DNA of 63,043 bases, taken from contig URBQ01000011.1 of the NCBI GenBank assembly GCA_900546115.1, positions 1 through 63,043 on the forward strand, written 5' to 3'. Under the pieces are notes generated by a model, which made no database searches, was not told the DNA's origin, and worked only from the letters and a program-made list of their open reading frames with translations. The stretch comes from an uncultured Collinsella sp. (lineage in GTDB: Bacteria > Actinomycetota > Coriobacteriia > Coriobacteriales > Coriobacteriaceae). This document shows positions 30,908-39,277 of this stretch, piece by piece; the stretch's first letter is position 1, and the number at the start of each line of letters is the position of its first letter. The position numbers were made by a program, and so were the translations under genes.

Positions 30908-31906
30908 ATGTCCGATTATCAGGGAAAACGATTCAAGGCTTCTCAGATTCCCGATCCGTCGAAGCCGGGTGCTGCCCGTGCGGCACAGCAGGGTCGGACA
31001 TCCTCTCCTCAGCAGCCGCGCGCGCCGCGCCCCGTGACACCGGCGACGCATCGTCGACAGGACGCGCCGGCCGCATATCGTCCTTCGTCTTATAGCTCCG
31101 CTAAGAAGCCGCCCCGGTCTTCATCGCATGCCGCGCCGTCGGATCGCACCGAGCCGCCGCGCAAAAAGCGCCACTCCATTATTCCCATTCTGCTCATCAT
31201 CATCGGTATCGGTCTGATTGTCGCCGCCGCCGCTATTTTTATTAATGCCCAGATTGGCTATAAGCAGGCGGGCGATTCGTATCAGAAAATCGAGAAGCAA
31301 TATGTAAGCGATAAGGACGCCAGCGGCGTGCCGATTATCGACTTTGATGCGCTTGCTCAGACGAACCCCGAGATTGTGGGTTGGATTTACGTGCCGGGAA
31401 CCAACATCAACTATCCCGTGGTGCAGACCAACAACAACTCCAAATACCTCAACACGCTGTTCGATGGCACGTCTAACGCCTCGGGTGCCATCTTCTTGGA
31501 TAGCGATGACACCGCGCCGGGAATGGTCGACCAGCAGACCACGATCTACGGCCACCATATGAACGATGGGTCGATGTTCAACGTGATTTCGGATACGACT
31601 GACCAGGCAACGTTCGATAGCATTGAATATGTGTACTACATCACGCGCGATGCGACGTATAAGTTGCGCCCGCTGGCGACCAAGGTGGTCGAGGACACGT
31701 ATGCCAAGGCGCGCACGACCAATTTTGAGGGCGACGACGGACTCAAGAACTACCTGTCCGAGATGCTCGACGGCGCTTCTGCCGTGGCGAGTGATGCCAC
31801 CGATCGTGCCGCTTCGGCAACTAAGGTTGTAACGCTTGTGACCTGTCGTTCGCTGTCGCTGAGCAACACACGCGCCGTCATGGTGCTCACGCCGGTCGAG
31901 GAATAA
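30908..31906 (+). CDS. Class B sortase
   Basis: A 332-residue membrane-bound transpeptidase that fixes surface proteins to peptidoglycan. The N-terminus is a ~95-residue Pro/Ala/Ser/basic cytoplasmic region, unusually long. One membrane helix follows (SIIPILLIIIGIGLIVAAAA), then the sortase fold with the catalytic His in TIYGHHMNDGSMF, Cys in TLVTC and a downstream Arg (CRSLSLSNTR). The class B layout is supported by the GWIYVPGTNINYPVVQ segment. It lies 0.7 kb downstream of the IPNTG-bearing glycosidase, but class B enzymes often prefer other signals, so the pairing is a guess. Confidence 0.9.
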   Translation: MSDYQGKRFKASQIPDPSKPGAARAAQQGRTSSPQQPRAPRPVTPATHRRQDAPAAYRPSSYSSAKKPPRSSSHAAPSDRTEPPRKKRHSIIPILLIIIGIGLIVAAAAIFINAQIGYKQAGDSYQKIEKQYVSDKDASGVPIIDFDALAQTNPEIVGWIYVPGTNINYPVVQTNNNSKYLNTLFDGTSNASGAIFLDSDDTAPGMVDQQTTIYGHHMNDGSMFNVISDTTDQATFDSIEYVYYITRDATYKLRPLATKVVEDTYAKARTTNFEGDDGLKNYLSEMLDGASAVASDATDRAASATKVVTLVTCRSLSLSNTRAVMVLTPVEE

Positions 31907-31961
31907 AGTGTCCGGGAGCCCCGTCCCAAAAAGACTGCCCTGGAAATCAAAAGGAGAAATG

Positions 31962-32378
31962 ATGTTTGAGAATGGCAAATCGATGCCTTCGGTTGATGCT
32001 TGGCTGCGCGAAGCCAAGGCCGATGTTTCGGCGGCTGATTGTGGGATGTACCTGACACACAACGGCGTGGTGCGCGCGACGCCCAAGGCCGAGGTGCGTG
32101 GGGTCGAGACCGATGGTGTGGCGCCTGGACATAAGGTGGGCGGCATGGCGTTTGGCTTCGATGCCGAAAAGGTGCAGGCCGCTATCGAGGCAACGCACGC
32201 GATGCCGGGTATCGGTTACGTGCGCGTGTGGTTGGCGAGTGGCGAGCTCGCCGTGGGCGACGACATCATGCTCGTGCTCATTGGCGGGGACATTCGCCCG
32301 CACGTGGTCGATGCGCTGCAGGCGCTCGTTGGCACCATTAAGAACGAATGCGTGAGTGAGGTCGAGCGCGAGGCGTAG
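31962..32378 (+). CDS. moaE: Molybdopterin synthase catalytic subunit (MoaE)-like protein
   Basis: A 138-residue protein. AATHAMPGIGYVRVWLA-like central sequence and the region GELAVGDDIMLVLIGGDIRP resemble MoaE, which transfers sulfur to precursor Z with MoaD during molybdenum cofactor synthesis. No moaD or other moa gene is nearby, and the first 60 residues (LTHNGVVRATPKAEVRG) are close to stand-alone MoaE-like proteins of anaerobes, so a moonlighting role is possible. The ATG at 31962 is five bases behind AAGGAG. Confidence 0.7.
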   Translation: MFENGKSMPSVDAWLREAKADVSAADCGMYLTHNGVVRATPKAEVRGVETDGVAPGHKVGGMAFGFDAEKVQAAIEATHAMPGIGYVRVWLASGELAVGDDIMLVLIGGDIRPHVVDALQALVGTIKNECVSEVEREA

Positions 32379-32407
32379 AGGCTTGCGTCGATAGAAGGAT
32401 CGTTTAT

Positions 32408-32447
32408 AAAAATGCCCACCGGTACGTGTGATACCGGCGGGCATTTT
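32408..32447. terminator. Bidirectional terminator
   Basis: AAAATGCCCACCGGTA pairs with TACCGGCGGGCATTTT. Adenines on one side and thymines on the other let it serve moaE (plus) and the convergent membrane-protein gene (minus). Confidence 0.88.
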
Positions 32448-32468
32448 GCGTTTTGGGCGCGGTGGGCG

Positions 32469-33698
32469 CTACACGCGCGTCGCATCCTTGGGGCTCATGG
32501 TCATGCTCTGGAAGCGGTTTTCCATGTACTCGTTATCGAAGTGCTCTCCGTAGAACTGTGCGACGGGAATGTCCGGCTCCGTGCCGTTAACGCGCTGGTA
32601 CCAGTAGTCGAGCGACTGCAGCGTCATGACGCCGTCGACCAGCATGATAACGGTAAAGATGACGGTGGCCGAGTAGCGGCTCTTCCAGGGGATCTTGTTG
32701 ATAAGCTTAAGCAGCCTCGGCAGCAGCAGCTTGATCCAGATGAGGCCGCCCAGGCCCCACAGGCAGGCGAAGCCCGTGCAGGTGCGTCCGCCCGTGAGGA
32801 CCACGAGCGGATCGGGCAAACCGAACAGCGTTATGTGCGAGTAGCTCCACGAGACCACGCCAAACGCGGTCTGCATAAACCAGCCCACGAACACCTCAAA
32901 GCTGGCGCCGAGCAGGGCGCTCACCAGGAAAATGATGATGGGGTTCTTTTTGTAGAAGCGGTTAAGCACCATGGTCATGAGCACGGCGCCAAATCCGTAG
33001 ATGGGGCTGAAGGGGCCAAACAGCATGCCGGCGCGGTTCTGATAGACGCCCGGGTCGTCGACCGTCATGTGCCAGATGTCCTCGGCGATCAGGCCGAGTA
33101 TGCAGCAGACAAAGAACACCCAGAACAGGTTGAAGTAGTTGAGCTTGATGTAGCCCTCGCCGGTTTCATCGCGGCCGAGCATGCCCTCGGCGGCGGCGTC
33201 GCGGTCGAGCATCTCCTGCAGGCGGCGCTGCAGTTCGCGCTCCTGACGCAGCGTGGGGTCGACGGTTGCCGAAAGTGCAACAAGGATGCCGAGCTGGATC
33301 GCGGGACGCAGCAGGAAGGGCCCGATGCCCTGGAGCATCACGTCGACCAAAAGCTCGACGACGGTGAATGCAATAAGGATGTAGGACAGGCGGGCGGCGT
33401 TGCGGCGCTGGTTTTTGATAAGGTCCAGGCCAAAGATGATTAGGATGACGGCACTTGCCGCAGAGAGCATGATGCCGGCGACGATAAGGCCGACTGCGAC
33501 GAGCGTGTTGTCGCCGAGCTTTTCGGTGGCGTTGCCGTTAACAAGTGCCGTGATGACCTGCCACATAAAGGCAGCGACCGACGGGAGCGTGCCCACGCCG
33601 GAAAGGATGCACAGGACGGCGTACACCTTAATGATGAGGGGAATCTTCTTGACCTCTGTGGCGCTGGGGACGCTGGGGTCGAGTTCGTTTCGATCCAT
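32469..33698 (-). CDS. ABC_trans_CmpB (DUF1113)-type membrane protein
   Basis: A 409-residue polytopic protein often annotated as a putative ABC transporter permease, though no ATPase gene is beside it. Residues ~20-160 hold four hydrophobic segments (AVLCILSGVGTLPSVAAFMW and others). A charged linker follows, then the CmpB-type domain FVCCILGLIAEDIWH with MLFGPFSPIYGFGAVLMTMV and FLVSALLGASFEVFVGW. The start ATG (33698) lies behind AGAAAGGTTCTGT. The family is recognised; the function is unknown. Confidence 0.8.
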   Translation of the reverse strand: MDRNELDPSVPSATEVKKIPLIIKVYAVLCILSGVGTLPSVAAFMWQVITALVNGNATEKLGDNTLVAVGLIVAGIMLSAASAVILIIFGLDLIKNQRRNAARLSYILIAFTVVELLVDVMLQGIGPFLLRPAIQLGILVALSATVDPTLRQERELQRRLQEMLDRDAAAEGMLGRDETGEGYIKLNYFNLFWVFFVCCILGLIAEDIWHMTVDDPGVYQNRAGMLFGPFSPIYGFGAVLMTMVLNRFYKKNPIIIFLVSALLGASFEVFVGWFMQTAFGVVSWSYSHITLFGLPDPLVVLTGGRTCTGFACLWGLGGLIWIKLLLPRLLKLINKIPWKSRYSATVIFTVIMLVDGVMTLQSLDYWYQRVNGTEPDIPVAQFYGEHFDNEYMENRFQSMTMSPKDATRV

Positions 33699-33984
33699 AC
33701 AGAACCTTTCTCGCTTTGTTGTAGGTTATAAGGATACGCCGCCGACCTGCCAAAAGACAGGACGAACGTCCCAATTGCAACTTTGTAATCCCCAACGGTG
33801 GACGCGGCGGCCATCTGGGGGGGCGGGCGCTTGCACTGGACAGACCGATAAAATGTTTGGCAACAAAACTGATTATTAGCTCGGTGGGCTTTTAAAAAGC
33901 GCTGTTCATGCGCGGGAGTGCTTGTCTTGCCGTGCGTATAATAGGGCAGGTAACGCCAAAAATACGAGGCTCTGAGGGGATACC

Positions 33985-35655
33985 ATGTCTCAAGAAACCA
34001 TCCGCGCGGCCGAGCGTGCCGCGGGACAGGTGAACACCATGTCGACGTATGATCCGGACTCCGACCAGCTGCATGAGGAATGTGGCATTTTCGGCGTATG
34101 GGCGCCCGATCGCGACGTGGCTCGACTGACGTACTTTGGCCTGCGTGCGCTGCAGCACCGTGGCCAGGAATCGGCTGGAATCGCCGTGGGTGACGGCGGC
34201 ACGGTTATGGTCCGCAAAGATCTGGGCCTGCTCGACCGCGTGTTCTCCAACGCCGACCTGTCGACGCTCTCCGGCCAGCTGGCCGTGGGTCATGTGCGCT
34301 ACGGCACTGCCGGTGCCAAGAGCTGGGAAGCCTCGCAGCCGCACCTCTCTACCATCAATAGCGTCATTATCGCGCTCGCGCACAACGGCACCCTCGTCAA
34401 CACCGACGAGCTGCGCCGTCAGCTGATCGAGCTGGGCGTGCCGTTCCTCTCCAATTCGGATTCCGAGGTCGCGACCAAGCTTATCGGCTACTTTACCCAG
34501 CGTACGGGCCACCTGCGCGAGGGTATTCGCAAGACCATGGAGCTCGTGCGCGGCGGCTACGCCATGACGCTCATCAACGAGCAGGCGCTCTACGCATTCC
34601 GCGATCCACACGGCATTCGCCCGCTCGTGCTGGGCAAGCTGGTGGACGAGGGTCTGGACCAGGCCGATGCCGCAGCCGTTTCGCAGCTGCCGTCGCAGGA
34701 CGGCGCCGCGACGGTCGACTCCGCCGTCCGTGTCACGCGCGCCGGCGGCTGGGTCGTTGCTTCCGAGACCTGCGCACTCGACATCGTGGGTGCCGAGTAC
34801 GTCCGTGACGTCCGTCCCGGCGAGATCTTGCGCATCAGCGCCGAGGGCCTGGTATCCGAGCAGGGCGTGCCTGCAGCCGAAGAGCCCGCCAACTGCATCT
34901 TTGAGCAGGTCTACTTTGCCCGCCCCGACTCCATCATGAACGGCAAGAGCGTCTATGCCTGCCGTTACGACATGGGTCGTCAGCTGGCACATGAGGAGCC
35001 TGTCGAGGCCGACCTGGTCATCGGCGTGCCCGACTCCGGCCTGCCGCCTGCGGAGGGGTATTCGCACGAGAGCGGTATTCCCTTTGGCGAGGGCCTTATC
35101 AAGAACCGCTACGTGGGCCGTACGTTTATCGAGCCTACGCAGGAGTTGCGCGCCATGGGCGTGCGTATGAAACTCAACCCGCTGCGCGACAACATCGAGG
35201 GCAAGCGCCTGGTCGTCATCGACGACTCCATCGTGCGCGGCACCACCATGGTGCAGCTCGTCAAGATGCTGCGCAACGCCGGCGCCAAGGAGATTCATAT
35301 CCGCATCAACTCGCCCGAGGTCATCTGGCCGTGCTTCTACGGTATCGATACCGACGTGCAGTCGCAGCTTATCAGCGCCAACAAGACGGTCGACGAGATT
35401 TGCGAGTATATCGGCGCCGATTCGCTGGCCTTCCTTTCGGTCGAGGGCCTGCTTAAGGTCATGCCCAAGGGCGGTTACTGCGATGCGTGCTTTACCGGCC
35501 GCTACCCCGTGGCGATTCCCGAGAGCTTTGGCCGCGACAAGTTTATGGAGGGCTTTAAGCCCCGCAACCTGGACAAGCCGCTGCACTTTGACGACGACGC
35601 CGTGATCGAGAAATACGACGACCGCAGCTGGGAAGAGGAGCACGGCGAGGCATAA
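33985..35655 (+). CDS. purF: Amidophosphoribosyltransferase
   Basis: A 556-residue enzyme of the first committed purine step. A propeptide of 32 residues precedes Cys33 (LHEECGIFGVW), the N-terminal nucleophile freed by self-processing as in the Bacillus-type enzyme. The glutaminase domain is followed by the PRPP-binding loop VVIDDSIVRGTT. Cysteines in VIWPCFYG and GYCDACFTG fit the iron-sulfur cluster of that subgroup. ATG follows GAGGGGATACC. The stop codon lies inside a repeat (35654-35695). Confidence 0.96.
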   Translation: MSQETIRAAERAAGQVNTMSTYDPDSDQLHEECGIFGVWAPDRDVARLTYFGLRALQHRGQESAGIAVGDGGTVMVRKDLGLLDRVFSNADLSTLSGQLAVGHVRYGTAGAKSWEASQPHLSTINSVIIALAHNGTLVNTDELRRQLIELGVPFLSNSDSEVATKLIGYFTQRTGHLREGIRKTMELVRGGYAMTLINEQALYAFRDPHGIRPLVLGKLVDEGLDQADAAAVSQLPSQDGAATVDSAVRVTRAGGWVVASETCALDIVGAEYVRDVRPGEILRISAEGLVSEQGVPAAEEPANCIFEQVYFARPDSIMNGKSVYACRYDMGRQLAHEEPVEADLVIGVPDSGLPPAEGYSHESGIPFGEGLIKNRYVGRTFIEPTQELRAMGVRMKLNPLRDNIEGKRLVVIDDSIVRGTTMVQLVKMLRNAGAKEIHIRINSPEVIWPCFYGIDTDVQSQLISANKTVDEICEYIGADSLAFLSVEGLLKVMPKGGYCDACFTGRYPVAIPESFGRDKFMEGFKPRNLDKPLHFDDDAVIEKYDDRSWEEEHGEA

Positions 35656-35695
35656 AACCTGCCATATGGGGACAGGTTTATTTTGGTAGGTTTTA
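35654..35695 (+). repeat. AAAACCTGCC / GGCAGGTTTTA repeat, copy A
   Basis: AAAACCTGCC and GGTAGGTTTTA are inverted ends around GGGGACAGGTTTATTTT. The first two bases belong to the purF stop codon. Related copies lie at 62049-62087 and 62211-62253. Confidence 0.85.
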
Positions 35696-35812
35696 CCTGC
35701 TGTTTTGTTGATATGACGGCGCGTGCTGTTATGGCGCGCGCCGAAATGAACGCAACTATGAGCACCGTTTGGCGCCCGTGCGGCGCCACGGTAGTGGGAG
35801 AGGAAGGCTCAG

Positions 35813-36916
35813 ATGGGCGACAGCAAGCATGTGACGTACGAGGACGCCGGCGTCGATACCGCCGAGGGTGGTCGCGCCGTCGACGCTATTAAGCAGATGG
35901 TCAAGGACACCAACCGCCCCGAGGTTATCGGCGGCATCGGTGGCTTCGGCGGCCTGTTCTCGGCCGCCGCGCTTAAGGATATGGAAGACCCGATCCTGAT
36001 CAGCGGCACCGACGGCGTGGGCACCAAGCTCGTGCTCGCCCAGATCATGGACCGTCACGAGACGGTGGGCCAGGACCTGGTCGCCATGTGCGTCAACGAC
36101 ATTTTGGCTTCGGGCGCCGAGCCGCTGTTCTTCCTGGATTACGTTGCCATCGGTCACATTGAGGCCGAGCACATGGCAAAGATCATCAAGGGTGTGGCCG
36201 ACGGCTGCAAGCTCGCGGGCTGCGCGCTCGTGGGCGGCGAGATGGCCGAGCACCCCGGCGTCATGGCTCCCGCCGACTACGACCTCGCCGGCTTTACCGT
36301 GGGCGTCGTCGACCGTCCCAAGATGCTTGACCCCGCGAACGTTCGCCCCGGCGATGTGATCCTGGGTCTGCCTTCCACCGGTGTGCACTCCAACGGCTAC
36401 TCGCTCGTGCGCAAGGTCATCGGCGTTGACGGCATCAAGCCGGGCACGCCCGAGGCCGCCGCTAAGGCCGAGGAACTGAGCCGTCCGCTCGAGGAGCTCG
36501 ACGGTGCTTCGCTGGCCGATGCTCTGCTGGCCCCTACGCGCATCTACGTCAGGCCGATTCTGGAGCTGCTGCGCGGCGGCGCCAACGTGCACGCCATCGC
36601 CCACATCACCGGCGGCGGCATCACCGAGAACCTCAACCGCGCGCTCGCCGACGATGTCGATGCCGTGGTCACCCGCAGCGGCGCCGAGATGGGCTGGGAT
36701 GTTCCGCCCGTCATTACTTACGTGTCGCGTCAGGCCGAGCTCGCGCCCAACGAGGCATGCAAGACCTTCAACATGGGCGTCGGCCTGTGCCTGATCGTTG
36801 CCCCCGAGGACGAGGCTGCCGTGACCGAGGCTCTGGTCGCGCTGGGCGAGAAGCCGTTCCGCGTGGGCGAGTGCGTCGAGGGTTCCGGTAAGGTCGTGTA
36901 CTCCGATGAGCGCTAG
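35813..36916 (+). CDS. purM: Phosphoribosylformylglycinamidine cyclo-ligase
   Basis: A 367-residue AIR synthetase. The N-terminal SYEDAGVD-like start (VTYEDAGVDTAEGGRAVDAI), GTDGVGTKL, LFFLDYVAIG, GGEMAEHPGV and GLPSTGVHSNGYSLVR are hallmark motifs. Length is slightly above the usual 345. ATG follows GAGAGGAAGGCTCAG. purN overlaps its end by 11 bases, so translation of the two is probably coupled. Confidence 0.96.
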   Translation: MGDSKHVTYEDAGVDTAEGGRAVDAIKQMVKDTNRPEVIGGIGGFGGLFSAAALKDMEDPILISGTDGVGTKLVLAQIMDRHETVGQDLVAMCVNDILASGAEPLFFLDYVAIGHIEAEHMAKIIKGVADGCKLAGCALVGGEMAEHPGVMAPADYDLAGFTVGVVDRPKMLDPANVRPGDVILGLPSTGVHSNGYSLVRKVIGVDGIKPGTPEAAAKAEELSRPLEELDGASLADALLAPTRIYVRPILELLRGGANVHAIAHITGGGITENLNRALADDVDAVVTRSGAEMGWDVPPVITYVSRQAELAPNEACKTFNMGVGLCLIVAPEDEAAVTEALVALGEKPFRVGECVEGSGKVVYSDER

Positions 36917-37604
36917 CGAGCAGATGGCTGCTGCCGAGGGCCTGGGCTTTGTGCCCTACACCCGTCCGACCGGCACCGATACGGCCGAGCCGCTCAAGAT
37001 CGGCGTGCTCATCAGCGGTTCGGGCACCAACCTGCAGGAGCTGATCGACCTTATCTCCGCCGGCAAGCTCAACGCCTCGATTGAGCTTGTAGTGTCGAGC
37101 CGTCCTTCGGCCAAGGGCTTGCAGCGCGCCGAGCGTGCGGGTATCCAGACACTCACGCTGTCCAAGGATATCTATGCCGACCCCATCGCGGCTGACGAGA
37201 TCATCGCGCATGAGCTGCTCGAGCGCGGCTGCGAGTACGTGGTGATGGCCGGCTATATGCGCATGGTGCACACGCCGCTGCTGGCGGCGTTCCCCAATCG
37301 CGTGGTCAACCTACACCCGGCGCTGCTGCCGAGCTTTACCGGTGCCCATGCGATTGACGATGCCTTTGCGCGCGGCGTCAAGGTGACCGGCGTGACCGTG
37401 CACTTTGCCAACGAGATTTACGACAACGGCCCTATCATCGCCCAGCGTGCGCTGGCTGTCGAGGAAGGCTGGGATGTCGACATGCTCGAGGAGCACATCC
37501 ATGCGATCGAGCATGTGCTGTATCCCGAGGTCGTGCAGATGCTCGCCGACGGTCGCGTCCACGTGCTGGAGAGCGGCAAGGTGGCTATCGACCCGGCGCG
37601 CTAG
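36906..37604 (+). CDS. purN: Phosphoribosylglycinamide formyltransferase
   Basis: A 232-residue folate-dependent GAR transformylase. After a non-conserved ~30-residue N-terminal stretch come KIGVLISGSGTNLQELID, the catalytic Asn/His/Asp region (VNLHPALLPSFTGAHAIDDA), and GVTVHFANEIYDNGPIIAQ with its catalytic Asp. The ATG overlaps the last codons of purM. An alternative start nearer LKIGVL would remove the extra N-terminal residues, but no ribosome site supports it. Confidence 0.94.
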   Translation: MSASEQMAAAEGLGFVPYTRPTGTDTAEPLKIGVLISGSGTNLQELIDLISAGKLNASIELVVSSRPSAKGLQRAERAGIQTLTLSKDIYADPIAADEIIAHELLERGCEYVVMAGYMRMVHTPLLAAFPNRVVNLHPALLPSFTGAHAIDDAFARGVKVTGVTVHFANEIYDNGPIIAQRALAVEEGWDVDMLEEHIHAIEHVLYPEVVQMLADGRVHVLESGKVAIDPAR

Positions 37605-37654
37605 CGCGTGTAAACAGGTCACCTAGGTTTCTTTGTGACATAAGCAATCGAAAT

Positions 37655-37699
37655 AGCCGCTTGGGGCATATGGAACCACATGTGCCCCAAGCGGCTTTT
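37655..37699 (+). terminator. Terminator of purMN
   Basis: AGCCGCTTGGGGCA and TGCCCCAAGCGGCT form a perfect 14-bp stem followed by TTTT. Confidence 0.92.
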
Positions 37700-37750
37700 A
37701 CCATCTCTTCGATTTCGGGCTCCTGATAACGTGACAGGTGGGACCGAAAA

Positions 37751-37903
37751 ATGGGGGGGGTGGTTGGCTGCACGCATGATATGGATATCAGCGGCGATTT
37801 CTCCATCTCGGTAAATAAAGATGGCTTCAAGTTCAGTATCGGTTCGAACTTCGAGGTAGCAACCCTGTTCAACGATTTTCTTGCACTGACACCCATGTCA
37901 TGA
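37751..37903 (+). CDS. Possible small open frame after a G8 run, or gene remnant
   Basis: A 50-codon frame reading MGGVVGCTHDMDISGDFSIS and then VNKDGFKFSIGSNFEVATLF, with a strikingly protein-like, amphipathic composition. The first ATG runs straight into eight G residues, a slippage-prone tract. A second ATG at 37781 would give 40 residues. Neither start has a good ribosome site. It may be the remnant of a longer frameshifted gene, a small peptide gene, or chance. The remainder of 37605-38058 holds only the purN terminator and a small dyad (GTTTAA/TTAAAC, 37972-37990). Confidence 0.3.
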   Translation: MGGVVGCTHDMDISGDFSISVNKDGFKFSIGSNFEVATLFNDFLALTPMS

Positions 37904-38058
37904 GCAAGGATAACTAGCCGGTATAGAGTCGCTTGAGCGGGTATGTGTCTGTTCAAGTGACCCATCGATTTGTTTAAGAAATAGTTAAACTACGAAACAA
38001 ACGGCACGTGGGTAACTCACGACTCAGCGAGAGTAAAAGGAATAGGAGAAGAAGGTTC

Positions 38059-39276
38059 ATGTTTTGCCCCAAATGTGGCAGCAAGATTGGTGATGATGCG
38101 CGGTTCTGTACCGAATGCGGTCTGCCCTTGGGCGGGCTCTCGGGCAAGACTGCGGCCGAGGAGGGGCCCAAGGCCGAGCCGTCGGAGCGAGAATCATCGT
38201 CCGCTGAAGTCATAATGGAACCCACAGATACCGAAACGGACTCTGCGATAGGATCCGCGAATGCCGAGTCCACAGCAGAACCGAGCCCCGAGCCGGTCTC
38301 GAAGACCGCGAATAGCGGTCACTCCCAGATGTACAACTTCTTTATGCAACGCTGTCAGGTCGGTAACCGCCTAGTGCCGCAGTTTGCTATCATGATCGCC
38401 GCATTTATCGCCGCTGCAGGCATCGCTTACGCTGCTTTCATGCTCTACAAGAACGTCATCGAGCCCAATCTCCAGCAGCAATCCGTGCAACAGGAGCAAG
38501 CGACCGAAAGGCCCAAGAAGGACGAGAGAGCGGTCGAAGAAGTTGTCTATACGTTGGAGGCAAAGTCATTGACGGTGTCTGCTCCGGTCGACCCTATGCT
38601 CGAACAGGGCGAGCGGACTGACATGGAATGGTTCTATCCGCAACTTAAGAGCTCCACCAAAGACGACGCCGCAGACAAAATTAACAAGGCGATTCTCGAG
38701 CCCCTTCAAATTGACGCGGAACGAACGAATCGAGCATCAGATAATGAGCAATCAGATGCTGAGTTGTACCCCGACGGCGAATTTCCCTGCATATCGAGAA
38801 ACGTTACGGTAACGTACATGGATGAGAACTTTTTCTGTATCCGTGACGAGCGCTATTCGACGGGATGGGGTCCGCATGGCGGCACGGTTGTGACTGGTGT
38901 TATTTTTGATTTGCATACGGGTGATACTGTTAGTCCTCAGGACATGTTTGGCATTGATACCGAGGATCTTGCCAGTTCCATGAGTTCGGCAGTTTGGCCG
39001 TATCTTACGGAAATGGGCAGAGAACATCCGTCTGATTACAATTCGATGCTCATGCGGAGTAATTCTTCGGACTATTCAATCAAGGGCTCAACGTGCTTGT
39101 GTGTGACATCCAAGGGACTGGTGTATCACACCGAAGACTATGAGCTCGGTACTTTTGCGGACGGCAATTGCGAGATTTTGGTTGCGTCCTGGGATGATGA
39201 GTCTCAAGTGGGGTCCGAAGTAACCCCTGATGAGGTCAAGGACGGTACAACGGTGAAAGTCGATAAGGAGGACTAA
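38059..39276 (+). CDS. Zinc-ribbon membrane protein with DUF3298/RsiV-like outer domain
   Basis: A 405-residue protein. A zinc ribbon at the N-terminus (Cys3, 6, 17, 20; FCPKCGSKIGDDARFCTECG) is followed by an acidic linker and a membrane module near 92-130 (FFMQRCQVGNRLVPQF, then a hydrophobic helix). The outer domain of ~270 residues contains ERYSTGWGPHGGTVVTGVIF and DLHTGDTVSPQDMFG, which resemble DUF3298/RsiV-type domains. The membrane module is shared with the protein at 44689. ATG follows GGAGAAGAAGG. The next gene starts one base after the stop. A sensing role is an inference. Confidence 0.7.
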   Translation: MFCPKCGSKIGDDARFCTECGLPLGGLSGKTAAEEGPKAEPSERESSSAEVIMEPTDTETDSAIGSANAESTAEPSPEPVSKTANSGHSQMYNFFMQRCQVGNRLVPQFAIMIAAFIAAAGIAYAAFMLYKNVIEPNLQQQSVQQEQATERPKKDERAVEEVVYTLEAKSLTVSAPVDPMLEQGERTDMEWFYPQLKSSTKDDAADKINKAILEPLQIDAERTNRASDNEQSDAELYPDGEFPCISRNVTVTYMDENFFCIRDERYSTGWGPHGGTVVTGVIFDLHTGDTVSPQDMFGIDTEDLASSMSSAVWPYLTEMGREHPSDYNSMLMRSNSSDYSIKGSTCLCVTSKGLVYHTEDYELGTFADGNCEILVASWDDESQVGSEVTPDEVKDGTTVKVDKED

Positions 39277-39277
39277 C

